From assembly GCF_021864505.1 (NCBI RefSeq), contig NZ_JAKJIB010000003.1, positions 1 through 56,488 on the forward strand: a stretch of 56,488 bases of DNA, written 5' to 3'. This DNA is from Falsiroseomonas oryziterrae. Lineage in GTDB: Bacteria > Pseudomonadota > Alphaproteobacteria > Acetobacterales > Acetobacteraceae. The notes under the pieces are model-generated. The model was not told the DNA's origin. It did no database searches and saw only the letters and a program-made list of their open reading frames with translations. The position numbers and the translations under genes were made by a program. Position 1 is the stretch's first letter, and each line of letters starts with the position of its first letter. This document shows, one piece after another, positions 35,133 through 44,269 of the stretch.

Positions 35133-36233
35133 CTAGATCGCCAGCAACAGCTGGCGCAAGCTCGTGGGCGCGCCCGCGCCGAGGAGCGTCGCCGCGGGCC
35201 GGGGAGCGGCCCCCGTACGCGCGGCGTCACGCACCTCGCGCGGGGAGAGGCCGAAACTGCGCCTGAACATGCGGCTGAAGCTCGATGCGTCGAAGAGGCC
35301 GACCGCTGCGCCGATCTCGGAGACCCCACGACTATCGGCCGGGTCGGACAGCGCGCGGAAAGCCGCGGCCAGGCGCTCGCGCTGGATGAAGAGCGCCACG
35401 CCGCCGTGTGGCGCGAACAGCCGATAGAGCTGCGAGCGCGAGATCCCGGTCATGCGACAGAGCCGCGTCGGCCCGAGCGTGGCCGAGCCGAGCTGCGCGC
35501 GCACGATCGCACGCACCTGCATCGCCTGCGCCGCCATCAGGGCGGGCGTGGCGGCCTCGGGTCGCTCGGGACCGCCGGCGAGCGCGAGGGCGACCAGGGC
35601 GCGGGTCGCCTCCGCCATCCGCTCGGCGTCGGCGCGTGTCATCCGGGGGAGTTCCTCGGCGAGGAGCACCAGATGGTCGCGCAGCAGTCGTCCGCCGGCC
35701 GTGTCGAGCGCCAGCACCTCGCCCGGACGGGGCGTCGCGGCAGCTCGGCCGAGGTCGCTCCGCGGCACGTACAGATGCAGCCAGCTCGACGCCGTGCGTG
35801 CCGCGTCGAAGGGCTGCCCGAGCGTGTGGAGATAAAGCTCGCCCTGGCGCATCGCCGTCACTTGGTCGCCGGTGCGGTAGGTCCTTCGGCCGCTGCGCGC
35901 CATGGTGAAGGACCAGTGGTCGATGCCGTCGCGCCGCACCTGCGCCAGGGAGCGGCTGTAGATCCCGGCCGGCGTCTTGGCGACCAGCATCGCCAGGCCG
36001 CCGAACTTCCAGGTTGCCGCGTGCACGTCGTAGGCGGGCGGCCTGTCCGCCGGGGCCGCGTAATCCACCAGGCCGGAGTTCACCTCCCGCCAGAAATCGA
36101 ACTGGCGTTGCGGCGCCACGCCCCGCGTCGTCTGATGGAGAGGCTGCAGCATGAGTTGGCCCAAGGGCGGTGCCGGCAGAGCCGCACCGCCCGCGCCGTC
36201 CATGACGACCCCTGGCACGATTGAATCGAGCAT
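35133..36233 (-). CDS. AraC-family regulator next to a patatin gene (copy 1)
   Basis: The product has 366 residues. The N-terminal half is an AraC-binding-like sensor (FDFWREVNSGLVDY, HWSFTMARSGRRTYRTGD). The C-terminal HTH_18 pair starts near residue 265 (MTGISRSQLYRLFAPHGGVA, then IGAAVGLFDASSFSRMFRRS, then FGLSPREVRD). The ATG at 36233 lies two bases after GGGGAGG; an ATG at 36203 is possible. It is transcribed divergently from the patatin gene at 36667. The same pairing occurs again at 43069/44270, and the two regulators belong to one subfamily. Confidence 0.85.
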   Translation of the reverse strand: MLDSIVPGVVMDGAGGAALPAPPLGQLMLQPLHQTTRGVAPQRQFDFWREVNSGLVDYAAPADRPPAYDVHAATWKFGGLAMLVAKTPAGIYSRSLAQVRRDGIDHWSFTMARSGRRTYRTGDQVTAMRQGELYLHTLGQPFDAARTASSWLHLYVPRSDLGRAAATPRPGEVLALDTAGGRLLRDHLVLLAEELPRMTRADAERMAEATRALVALALAGGPERPEAATPALMAAQAMQVRAIVRAQLGSATLGPTRLCRMTGISRSQLYRLFAPHGGVALFIQRERLAAAFRALSDPADSRGVSEIGAAVGLFDASSFSRMFRRSFGLSPREVRDAARTGAAPRPAATLLGAGAPTSLRQLLLAI

Positions 36234-36562
36234 GGCCTCCCCTAGCCGGTCAGGGGCCTGCAAGTGAACGGAAATCCGGCCCGTGCCCGTTGCCTCCCCC
36301 CACAGGGACGCGGCGCCGAAGATCGGCACGCCTGGCCTACCCCTGTCCGGGACGATATGTTGAGCACCTGCCGCCCGCCGCGCATGGCGGCCGGGATGGG
36401 GCGTCCAGGGCCGGGACGTGACGCCGACGCCTGGGCCGCCCGCGCGGGATAGCTTCGGGCTGCCTGCTCGACCTGCATGTCCCCCCGGCCGGCCAGGTGG
36501 TCTTTCCGGATGGTCGGTGGCGGGATGGGCCGGGCTGCCCCAACCCTTTCGCGGAGGCGGCG
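36234..36562. promoter_or_regulatory. divergent region between AraC and patatin genes
   Basis: These 330 bp hold no supported gene. They should contain the promoters of the AraC regulator and of the small leader gene/patatin unit, and likely AraC half-sites. I could not identify direct repeats with confidence. Confidence 0.4.
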
Positions 36563-36670
36563 ATGATGGACTGGCCACGGCACCAACCCGGCGGGACGCC
36601 GCTCGCGATCGTCGTGCACTTGGCGGCCGAGGCGCGGATGGCCAGCGCAGACACGGCGAGGCAGGGATGA
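36563..36670 (+). CDS. 35-residue leader peptide coupled to patatin
   Basis: The ATG at 36563 follows GGAGG at 5-6 bases. The product starts MMDWPRHQPGGTPLAIVV and ends ASADTARQG. Its TGA overlaps the patatin ATG (ATGA at 36667-36670), the same coupling seen between true operon genes in this window. It has no membrane segment and no recognised family. It could be a real small protein or a leader that tunes patatin translation. Confidence 0.5.
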   Translation: MMDWPRHQPGGTPLAIVVHLAAEARMASADTARQG

Positions 36671-37692
36671 TGGCGCAGCGCGACGCGGTGCGCGTGGACC
36701 TCGCACTGCAGGGCGGAGGCGCCCACGGCGCCTTCACCTGGGGCGTGCTGGATCGCCTTCTCGAGGAGGAGTGGCTCGACATCGAAGGCGTCTCCGGCAC
36801 CTCGGCCGGGGCCATGAACGCGGCCGTGCTGGCCAGCGGATATGCGCAAGGCGGGCGACCCGGCGCGCGGCAGGCGCTCGAGGCCTTCTGGCGCCGGGTC
36901 TCGCGCGCCGCCACCTTCAGCCCCTTCCAGCGCGGGCCGGTCGACCGCATGCTGGGCCGCTGGACGCTCGACAATTCGCCCGCCTTCCTCGCGATGGATC
37001 TGCTGGCCCGCGTCGTCTCCCCCTATGACCTGCCCTCGATCGGCGGCAACCCGCTGGCCGGGGTGCTGGAGGAAAGCGTCGATTTCGCCGCGCTGCGCGA
37101 CGGGCCGATACGGATCTTCGTGACCGCCACCAATGTGCGGACCGGACGGCCGCGTATCTTCCGCAACGCCGATCTGCGGACCGAGGCGCTGCTCGCCTCC
37201 GCCTGCCTGCCGCAACTCTTCCAGGCCGTGGAGATCGACGGCGAGCCCTATTGGGACGGCGGCTTCGCCGGCAACCCGACGCTCGTGCCGCTAGTGACGG
37301 AACTGCAGTCCGACGACACGATCCTGGTGCCGATCAACCCGATCGAGCGGCCTGGAACGCCGCGCAGCGCACGCGACATCCTCGACCGTGTCAACGAAAT
37401 CTCCTTCAACGCGGTGGCGCTGAAGGAGCTGAAGATGATGGCGCTGCTCCGCAAGGTGGCCGATCCCGGCGCGACCGAGGGTGCCGCCTGGGCGCGGATG
37501 CGTCTTCACGTCGTGCGCAACGACGTGGTGGTGGGCCTCGGCTACTCCTCCAAGCTCAACGCCGAATGGGCGTTCCTGGACTGGCTGCGCGACGCCGGCC
37601 GGGCCGCGGCCGAGCGCTTCCTGGCAGAGCATGCGGCGGCGATCGGCGTGCGGTCCTCCCTCGACCTCGACGCCCTGATCGAGGGGCTGTAG
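36667..37692 (+). CDS. patatin-like phospholipase (soluble type)
   Basis: The product has 341 residues. The oxyanion motif GGGAHGAFTWGVLDRLL is at about 17-33, nucleophile Ser47 is in GVSGTSAGAMNAAV, and the dyad Asp is in PYWDGGFAGNP. No signal peptide is seen, so it is likely cytoplasmic. The family hydrolyses acyl esters of lipids or polyhydroxyalkanoate-like polymers. The C-terminal half (VNEISFNAVALKELKMMALL) is typical of the alphaproteobacterial group. It follows the leader gene and converges with the AI-2E-type permease gene 11 bp away. Confidence 0.88.
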   Translation: MMAQRDAVRVDLALQGGGAHGAFTWGVLDRLLEEEWLDIEGVSGTSAGAMNAAVLASGYAQGGRPGARQALEAFWRRVSRAATFSPFQRGPVDRMLGRWTLDNSPAFLAMDLLARVVSPYDLPSIGGNPLAGVLEESVDFAALRDGPIRIFVTATNVRTGRPRIFRNADLRTEALLASACLPQLFQAVEIDGEPYWDGGFAGNPTLVPLVTELQSDDTILVPINPIERPGTPRSARDILDRVNEISFNAVALKELKMMALLRKVADPGATEGAAWARMRLHVVRNDVVVGLGYSSKLNAEWAFLDWLRDAGRAAAERFLAEHAAAIGVRSSLDLDALIEGL

Positions 37693-37703
37693 CGCGGACC
37701 CGT

Positions 37704-38747
37704 TCAGCCCTCCCGCTCGCCCTCCGTCCGAGGCTCCTGGCCGGACAGCAGCTCGGCGTACGGGCGGCTGGTTGGGAACTCCTCGCAGAGCGTCAGCGCG
37801 GCGATCAGCACCGGCGTGCCGATCAGCGCGCCGGGGATGCCCCAGATGAAGCCGCCGGCGAACACCGAGACGAGGACAAGGAAGGGGGAGACGGCGAGGC
37901 TCTTTCCCGTCAGCCGCGGCTCGATGTAGCTGCCGCCCAGGAACTGCACGACCTGCAGCCCCGCGAAGACCAAGAGAGCCGTCCCCCAGGAGCCGAACTG
38001 CAGCGCGGCGAACAGGGTGGGGAAGAGCGTCGCGATCAGCGGGCCGAGGAAGGGGATGTAGTTGAGCACGAGGGCGATGGCGCCCCACTCCGCGGCGAGC
38101 TCCAGCCCGATCGCCGCGGCGAAGGCCCACACGACGAGACCGGTGAGCACGCTCATCAGCGTCCGCACCATCATGTAGGCGCGCAGCTTCGCCGCCGTGC
38201 GCTCGGCCGCGCGCAACAGGGCCGCCGCCGTACCGGGGCCGAGCCGCAGCATCTGCGCGCGCGCTGCGTCGACCTCGAGAAGCCCGAGCAGCACGAAGAC
38301 GAGGGTGAGCAGGATGAAGCTCAGCATGCCCTGAAGCTGCGACAGCACCGTCTGCGCCACGCGCACCAGCCAGCGCGCATCGAACTGCGCGGCGAGCACG
38401 CCGGCCACCTCGATCCCCCGCGACTCGGCCCAGGCGACCTGCGCGGCGTAGAAGGCCTGCAGTTGCGCCGCGTTCGCCACCACCGAGGCGCCGACGCGGC
38501 CGAAGGCCCAGGCCACCATCAGCGCCAGGCCGATCAGCGTGACGAGCGCGACCAGCAGGGTCAGCACCGTGGCGGCGGCGGCTGGCATGCTGCGCTGCAA
38601 CCGTCCCTGCAGCGGCCAGACAAGGGCGATCACGAAAACCGCGAAGACAACGGGCGCCACCACCGACTGCGCCACCGAGAGCGCCGCGGCGAGGATGGCC
38701 AAGCAGGTGAGCGTCAGCAGAAGGCTTGGAAGGCGGGTCAGCGGCAT
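37704..38747 (-). CDS. AI-2E transporter family permease
   Basis: The product has 347 residues. About eight membrane segments are seen, with the family core VLNYIPFLGPLIATLFPTLF and IEPRLTGKSLAVSPFLVLVS near the C-terminus, followed by WGIPGALIGTPVLIAAL. Members include TqsA-type exporters and Na+/H+ antiporters, so the substrate is open. The ATG at 38747 follows CAGGGA. Divergent from the RND operon over about 195 bp. Confidence 0.88.
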   Translation of the reverse strand: MPLTRLPSLLLTLTCLAILAAALSVAQSVVAPVVFAVFVIALVWPLQGRLQRSMPAAAATVLTLLVALVTLIGLALMVAWAFGRVGASVVANAAQLQAFYAAQVAWAESRGIEVAGVLAAQFDARWLVRVAQTVLSQLQGMLSFILLTLVFVLLGLLEVDAARAQMLRLGPGTAAALLRAAERTAAKLRAYMMVRTLMSVLTGLVVWAFAAAIGLELAAEWGAIALVLNYIPFLGPLIATLFPTLFAALQFGSWGTALLVFAGLQVVQFLGGSYIEPRLTGKSLAVSPFLVLVSVFAGGFIWGIPGALIGTPVLIAALTLCEEFPTSRPYAELLSGQEPRTEGEREG

Positions 38748-38943
38748 GGTGGTCCCTGGCGCAGCCTGACATCCGGCCGCTTGGTGGCCGAGGGTCGTTC
38801 CGCTCCTGTCTACTGTCCAGGCTGCCGTGCTGCCCGGCCCGCGGGCGGGGTCGGGACGCCGGGCCCAGGGGCGGGACAAAGCGCAGGTGAACCGCAGCGG
38901 GCGCGGCGCTACCTTCGGGCACCTACGGTGCGGGGAAGGGGCC

Positions 38944-40023
38944 ATGGACCGGATCACGGGCGCTGCAGCCCTGCCATGCCTTCTGCTGGTGCTCGCCGCC
39001 TGCAGCGAGCCGCCCGCACCGCCTCCGCCCGAACCGCGCCCGGTGCGCGTCACGACGGTCGAAGGTCGCGGCGAGCCCACCGTTGTCAGCCTGACCGGCA
39101 CCATCCAGGCCGAGACCGAGGTCAATCTCGGCTTCCGCATCGACGGGCGCATGGTGGAGCGCCTGGTCAATGTCGGCGACCGCGTCACGGCCGGCCAGGT
39201 GGTCGCGCGTCTCGACCGCACCAACGAGGAGAACTCGCTGCGCGCGGCACGCGCCTCGCTGACGGCGGCCCAGGCGCAGATGCGGGAGGCACGGGCGAAC
39301 TACGTCCGCGCGGCGGAGTTGCTGCGCACCGGCTTCGGCACGCGCCAGCGCTACGACCAGGCTGCGCAGCAATTGCAGACCGCAACGAGCGCGGTGGATT
39401 CCGCCCAGGCCCAGGTCAACATCGCCGAGAACCGCCTGGGCTACACCGAGCTCCTCGCCGATGCCCCCGGCACCGTCACGGCTCGCGGCGCCGAGCCCGG
39501 TGAGGTCGTGGCGCCGGGGCGGATGATCGTGCGCCTCGCGCGCCAGGAAGGCCTCGATGCGGTCTTCGACGTGCCGCCCCTGGTCAAGGACATCGCGCCG
39601 CCCGACGTCGTCGTGAGCGTCGCGCTGACCCTCGACCCTTCGGTGCGCACCACGGGCCGCGTACGGGAGGTCTCGCCGAGCGCCGATCCGGTGACCGGCA
39701 CCTTCCGGGTGCGCATCGGCCTCATCGACCCGCCGCCCGGCCTGCGCCTCGGCTCGACCGTGACCGGGCGGATGGAGGTCGCGGGCGGCGCCGGCTACGC
39801 CATCCCGGCCAGCGCGCTGACGCGCCAGGGCGCGTTGCCGGCCGTCTGGGTGGTGGACACGACGAGCCGCACCGTGGCGCTCCGCCCGGTCGAGGTGCTG
39901 CGCCATGACCCGGCGCGCGCCATCGTCTCCTCCGGTCTCACCGGCGGGGAGGTTGTGGTGACCGCGGGCGTCCAGGCGCTCCGGCCCGGGCAGCAGGTGC
40001 GGCTGCTGGACCGCGCCCCGTGA
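38944..40023 (+). CDS. RND efflux periplasmic adaptor (lipoprotein)
   Basis: The product has 359 residues. The lipobox is LVLAAC with Cys20. The membrane-fusion layout includes a barrel-sandwich half (VNLGFRIDGRMVERLVNVGD), a helical hairpin (about 100-150: ASLTAAQAQMREARANYVRA) and DAPGTVTARGAEPGEVVAPG closing the lipoyl domain. A beta-barrel and membrane-proximal domain complete it. It links the inner-membrane pump to an outer-membrane channel; no TolC-like gene is in the window. The stop overlaps the GTG of the pump gene. Confidence 0.9.
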   Translation: MDRITGAAALPCLLLVLAACSEPPAPPPPEPRPVRVTTVEGRGEPTVVSLTGTIQAETEVNLGFRIDGRMVERLVNVGDRVTAGQVVARLDRTNEENSLRAARASLTAAQAQMREARANYVRAAELLRTGFGTRQRYDQAAQQLQTATSAVDSAQAQVNIAENRLGYTELLADAPGTVTARGAEPGEVVAPGRMIVRLARQEGLDAVFDVPPLVKDIAPPDVVVSVALTLDPSVRTTGRVREVSPSADPVTGTFRVRIGLIDPPPGLRLGSTVTGRMEVAGGAGYAIPASALTRQGALPAVWVVDTTSRTVALRPVEVLRHDPARAIVSSGLTGGEVVVTAGVQALRPGQQVRLLDRAP

Positions 40024-43000
40024 TCGGACCGAACCTCTCCGAGTGGTCGATCCGGCGGCCGCAGCTCGTCCTCTATTTCATGCTGGTGGCGGTCATCGCC
40101 GGCGCGCTGGTCTTCATGCGCCTCGGCCGCAACGAGGACCCGGCCTTCACCTTCCGTACCATGGTCGTCTCCGCCGCCTGGCCGGGTGCCACGATCGAGG
40201 AGACGCTGCTGCAGGTGACCGAGCGCATCGAGCGCACCCTGCAGGAAACGCCGAACCTCGAGCGGCTTCGCAGCTACACCATCGCCGGCCAGACGACGAT
40301 CTTCGTGGATCTGAAGGGCTCGACGCCGCCCAACGTGGTGTCCGACATGTGGTACGAAGTGCGCAAGCGCGTCGGCGACATGCGCCACACCCTGCCGCAG
40401 GGCGTGATCGGCCCCGGCTTCAACGACGATTTCGGCGACACCTTCGGCATCATCTTCGGCTTCACCGCCGACGGCTTCAGCCGGCGCGAACTGCGCGACC
40501 AGGTGGAGGCCGCGCGGTCCCGTCTGCTGCGCGTGCCGGACGTGACCAAGGTCGAGATACTCGGCGCGCAGGACGAGGTTATCTTCGTCGAGTTCTCGCT
40601 CGAACGCCTGGCCGGGCTCGGGCTGAACTACCCATCGCTGATCGCCGCGCTGCAGGCGCAGAACGCGGTCAGCCCCGCCGGTTTGGTGCAGACCGGGGAG
40701 GAGCGGCTGGCGCTGCGCGTCTCGGGCGCCTTCCAGAACGAGGCCGACCTTGCCGCCGTCTCCTTCGTGGCCGGCGACCGGCTGGTCCGGCTGACCGACA
40801 TCGCTGAGATCCGCCGCGGATTCGCCGACCCGCCGCAGCCGATGTTCCGCGTCAACGGCCAGCCCGCGATCGGGCTGGCGGTCGCGATGCGCCAGGGCGG
40901 CGACATCCTGGCCCTCGGCAAGAACCTGCGGCGCGAAATGCGGCTGATCGAGCGCGACCTGCCGATCGGCATCGAGCCCTTCCTCGTCGCCGACCAGGCC
41001 GAGACGGTTGACACCGCGATCGGCGACTTCACCGAGAGTCTGTGGCAGGCGATCGTCATCATCATGATCGTCAGCTTCATCGCACTCGGCATGCGCGCCG
41101 GGGCGGTGGTTGCGCTCTCCATCCCGCTCACGCTCGCCATCGTCTTCCCGCTGATGATGCTGGCTGGGCTCGACCTGCAGCGCATCTCGCTCGGCGCGCT
41201 GATCATCGCGCTGACGCTGCTGGTGGACGACGCGATGACGACGATCGACGCGATGATCCGCCGGCTCCAGGCCGGCGACAGCAAGGACCAGGCGGCGACC
41301 TTCGCCTACCGCACGCTGGCCGCGCCGATGCTGACCGGCACGCTGGTGACCATTGCGGGCTTCATCCCGATCGGCTTCGCGGCGAGTTCGGCCGGTGAGT
41401 ACACCTTCTCGATCTTCGCCGTGGTCGGCATCGCGCTGGTGGTGTCCTGGTTTGTCGCCGTGCTCTTCGCGCCGCTGATGGGCATGGCGATCCTGAAGGC
41501 ACCGAAGGCCGCGGCCGAGGGTACTGCCGCGCCGCCACCCGGGGCCGTGCTGCGCTTCTATGCCGGCTTCCTGCAACTCGCGATTCGGCTGCGCTGGGTG
41601 ACCGTCGCGGTCGCGGTCGCGGCCTTCGCCATCTCGCTCTATGCCGTGCGCTTCGTGCCGCAGCAGTTCTTCCCCTCCTCCGACCGGCCGGAGCTTCTGG
41701 TGGACATCGCGCTGCCCCAGAACGCCTCGATCTTCGCGAGCCAGGAAGCGGCTGAGCGGCTGGACGCCGCGCTCGCTGCCGATCCCGACGTCGCGCATTG
41801 GAGCACCTATGTCGGCCGCGGCGCGATCCGCTTCTACCTGCCGCTGAACGCCCAGCTCGCGAATCCCTTCTTCGCCCAGGCCGTGGTGGTGGCGAAGGAC
41901 CTCGACGCCCGGCTGCGCCTCCAGCCGCGGCTCGAGGCGCTGCTGGCGGAGCAGTTCCCCGCCGCTACCGCACGCGTCTCTCCCCTGGAGCTTGGTCCCC
42001 CGGTCGGCTGGCCGCTGCAATGGCGCGTGGTCGGCCCCGATACCGAGACGATCCGCGCCATCGCGTTCGACGTGGCACAGGTGCTCGCCGCCAGCTCCGG
42101 TGCGCGGAACCTGAACTTCGACTGGATGGAGCCGGCGCGGCAGCTCCGCGTGATGGTGGACCAGGAGCAGGCCCGGCAGCTCGGCCTCTCCTCCGCCGCC
42201 GTCGCCTCCACGCTGAACGCGGTGATCACCGGCAGCGTCGTCACGCAGATCCGCGACGACATCTACCTGGTCAACGTCCTTGCCCGCGCCACGGCGGCGG
42301 AGCGGCTCTCGCTCGACACGCTGTTGACGATGCAGGTACCGATCCCGGGCGGACGGACGGTCGCGCTCGGCCAGTTCGCCACCTTCGAGTACGGCCAGGA
42401 GTATCCGCTCGTCTGGCGCCGCGACCGCGTGCCGTCCCTGACCGTGCAGGCCGATGTGCGCCCTGGCGTGCTGCCCGACACGGTGGTGGCCGAGGTCGAG
42501 CCGCGTCTGGCGGAGCTGCGCGCGCGCCTGCCGGCGGGCTACGCGATCGAGCTCGGCGGCATCGCGGAGGAGAGCGCGGACAGCCGCGCCTCGGTCATCG
42601 CCGTGGTGCCGATGATGATCGTCGTGATGCTGACGGCCCTGATGTTCCAGCTGCAGAGCTTCGCGCGGCTGGCGCTCGTCGTGGCCATCCTGCCGCTCGG
42701 GCTGATCGGCGTGGTGATGGCGCTGCTTGCCTTCGATCGGCCCCTCGGCTTCGTCGCCATCCTCGGCATCCTCGCGCTGCTGGGCATGATCGCGAAGAAC
42801 GCGGTGATCCTGATCGTGCAGATCGATCAGGATCGCGCCGACGGGCTACCGCTGCGCGAGGCGGTGGTGGCGGCCGCGACGTCGCGGCTCCGGCCCATGC
42901 TGCTCACGGCGCTCTCCACCGTGCTGGGGCTGATCCCGATCGCGCCGACCGTCTTCTGGGGGCCGATGGCCTTCGCCATCATGGGCGGGCTGCTCGTGGC

Positions 43001-43082
43001 CACGCTGCTGACGCTGATCGTGCTGCCCGCCCTTTACGTCATTGCCCTCGAGCGCGGCGAGGCGCACGTCAGCCGGGGCTGA
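40020..43082 (+). CDS. RND-family efflux pump, inner-membrane subunit
   Basis: The product has 1020 residues, full length for HAE-1/HAE-2-like pumps, with 12 membrane segments and two large periplasmic loops. The N-terminus WSIRRPQLVLYFMLVAV is typical. In TM4 the proton-relay pair is present in LTLLVDDAMTTIDAMIRR, with an Asp where AcrB-like pumps have Glu after the valines. The C-terminal repeat unit FVAILGILALLGMIAKNAVI is conserved. The start is GTG at 40020, overlapping the adaptor stop. The last 14 bases overlap the convergent AraC gene. Confidence 0.92.
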   Translation: MIGPNLSEWSIRRPQLVLYFMLVAVIAGALVFMRLGRNEDPAFTFRTMVVSAAWPGATIEETLLQVTERIERTLQETPNLERLRSYTIAGQTTIFVDLKGSTPPNVVSDMWYEVRKRVGDMRHTLPQGVIGPGFNDDFGDTFGIIFGFTADGFSRRELRDQVEAARSRLLRVPDVTKVEILGAQDEVIFVEFSLERLAGLGLNYPSLIAALQAQNAVSPAGLVQTGEERLALRVSGAFQNEADLAAVSFVAGDRLVRLTDIAEIRRGFADPPQPMFRVNGQPAIGLAVAMRQGGDILALGKNLRREMRLIERDLPIGIEPFLVADQAETVDTAIGDFTESLWQAIVIIMIVSFIALGMRAGAVVALSIPLTLAIVFPLMMLAGLDLQRISLGALIIALTLLVDDAMTTIDAMIRRLQAGDSKDQAATFAYRTLAAPMLTGTLVTIAGFIPIGFAASSAGEYTFSIFAVVGIALVVSWFVAVLFAPLMGMAILKAPKAAAEGTAAPPPGAVLRFYAGFLQLAIRLRWVTVAVAVAAFAISLYAVRFVPQQFFPSSDRPELLVDIALPQNASIFASQEAAERLDAALAADPDVAHWSTYVGRGAIRFYLPLNAQLANPFFAQAVVVAKDLDARLRLQPRLEALLAEQFPAATARVSPLELGPPVGWPLQWRVVGPDTETIRAIAFDVAQVLAASSGARNLNFDWMEPARQLRVMVDQEQARQLGLSSAAVASTLNAVITGSVVTQIRDDIYLVNVLARATAAERLSLDTLLTMQVPIPGGRTVALGQFATFEYGQEYPLVWRRDRVPSLTVQADVRPGVLPDTVVAEVEPRLAELRARLPAGYAIELGGIAEESADSRASVIAVVPMMIVVMLTALMFQLQSFARLALVVAILPLGLIGVVMALLAFDRPLGFVAILGILALLGMIAKNAVILIVQIDQDRADGLPLREAVVAAATSRLRPMLLTALSTVLGLIPIAPTVFWGPMAFAIMGGLLVATLLTLIVLPALYVIALERGEAHVSRG

Positions 43083-44064
43083 GCGCCGCGACGAGGCCGG
43101 GTGCGGGCTGCATCGCCACCGGCGCACGCCGTGCGACGACCTCGCTCGGCGTGCAGCCGAATTCGCGGCGAAAGGCGCGGGTGAAGTTCGACGGATCGAA
43201 GAAGCCGACGGATTCGGCGATCCGGCTGACTGAAGCGGGCCCGTCGGGACGTGCCAGTTCGGCATAGGCACGCCGCAGGCGCCGGAGCTGGATGACCCGC
43301 GCCAGGCCGCCCGCCGGCGCGAAGCAACGGTACAGCTCGGAGCGGGAAATGCCTGCCAGCCGCACCAGCTCGGCGGGAGTGAGATCGGGGTCGCCGAGCG
43401 ACTTGTCCACGAGCCCGATCACGCGGGCGCGCCGCGCGGCTTCAAGCTGCGCGCGGGTGGAAGCGGGGCGGAGATCCCAGCCGAGCAGGCACGCCGACAG
43501 CATCGAGGAGAGGGCGGCCTCGAGCCGCGGCGCTTCCTCGGGCGTGATCTCGTCGAGCGACGCGATCATGCGTGGGAGCATCCCCGCGAGCATGCGCGCC
43601 GGAGCGCTGGTCAGCGGCACGGCGCGCTGCGCGGCGAAGACGGCGGCCAGTTGCGGAAGGCGCTCCGGCGCGACGAACACGCCGAGCCAGCCTCCGCCGA
43701 CATGGCGCAGCCCGAAGCCGCTGCCGAGCGAACCGAGCCACAGCGTGCGAGGCTGTCGGTTGGCGTCGACGCCAAGCCCGACGAACCAGTGATCGAACCC
43801 GTCGCGGAGTCCCTGGGTTCGCGCGCGGCGATAGTCGACCGGGTCGGACTCGACCTCGACCAGCACGTGGCGGCCGAGACGGCGAAGCGTCGCCCGGGCG
43901 TGGAAGTCGCCGGCGTGTCCGCACGGCAAGGCCGCGAGCACCGCGGGGTGCCAGAAGGCCCGCCAGGCATCGAAGCGTATGGGCGCGGGCAGGTCGTCGG
44001 TGTCGAGGCCGAAGCGCTCTTCCCGGCCGTGTCGTCCGGTGCCCGTTGGCGCCTCTCGGGCCAT
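43069..44064 (-). CDS. AraC-family regulator next to a patatin gene (copy 2)
   Basis: The product has 331 residues from the ATG at 44064. The N-terminal sensor domain resembles AraC-binding-like proteins (IRFDAWRAFWHPAVLAALP, VLVEVESDPVDYRRARTQG, DGFDHWFVGLGVD). The HTH pair at the C-terminus (LAGISRSELYRCFAPAGGLA, IAESVGFFDPSNFTRAFRRE) is close to that of the regulator at 35133. Longer starts at 44140 or 44145 exist, but a TATTCT-like -10 (44098-44106, minus strand) lies before 44064, so the shorter form is preferred. It is divergent from the patatin lipoprotein gene. Confidence 0.82.
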   Translation of the reverse strand: MAREAPTGTGRHGREERFGLDTDDLPAPIRFDAWRAFWHPAVLAALPCGHAGDFHARATLRRLGRHVLVEVESDPVDYRRARTQGLRDGFDHWFVGLGVDANRQPRTLWLGSLGSGFGLRHVGGGWLGVFVAPERLPQLAAVFAAQRAVPLTSAPARMLAGMLPRMIASLDEITPEEAPRLEAALSSMLSACLLGWDLRPASTRAQLEAARRARVIGLVDKSLGDPDLTPAELVRLAGISRSELYRCFAPAGGLARVIQLRRLRRAYAELARPDGPASVSRIAESVGFFDPSNFTRAFRREFGCTPSEVVARRAPVAMQPAPGLVAALSPG

Positions 44065-44097
44065 GTCGGCGCCTGGTTCTGGCAAGCGCGGGTCTCT

Positions 44098-44115
44098 CCC
44101 CAGAATACTCCGGAG
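44098..44115 (-). promoter_or_regulatory. promoter/palindrome in the AraC-patatin 2 gap
   Basis: CTCCGGAG (44108-44115) is a perfect 8-bp palindrome beside the AT-rich TATTCT (minus strand, about 44101-44106), a fair -10 match. It is the only AT-rich patch between the two divergent genes. Confidence 0.35.
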
Positions 44116-44269
44116 AAATACCGCACCTTCCGGATGGCATGCCATGGCGGGCCAGCGGCCTGGAATGCTTGGCGCAAGGCGGGGACGCGTTGCGCATCCG
44201 AAGCCCCCACATGACCTCTAGCTCCGGGCCGGCGGCATGGCCAAACTGCAGCGTCAATCGGGGGGCGAC

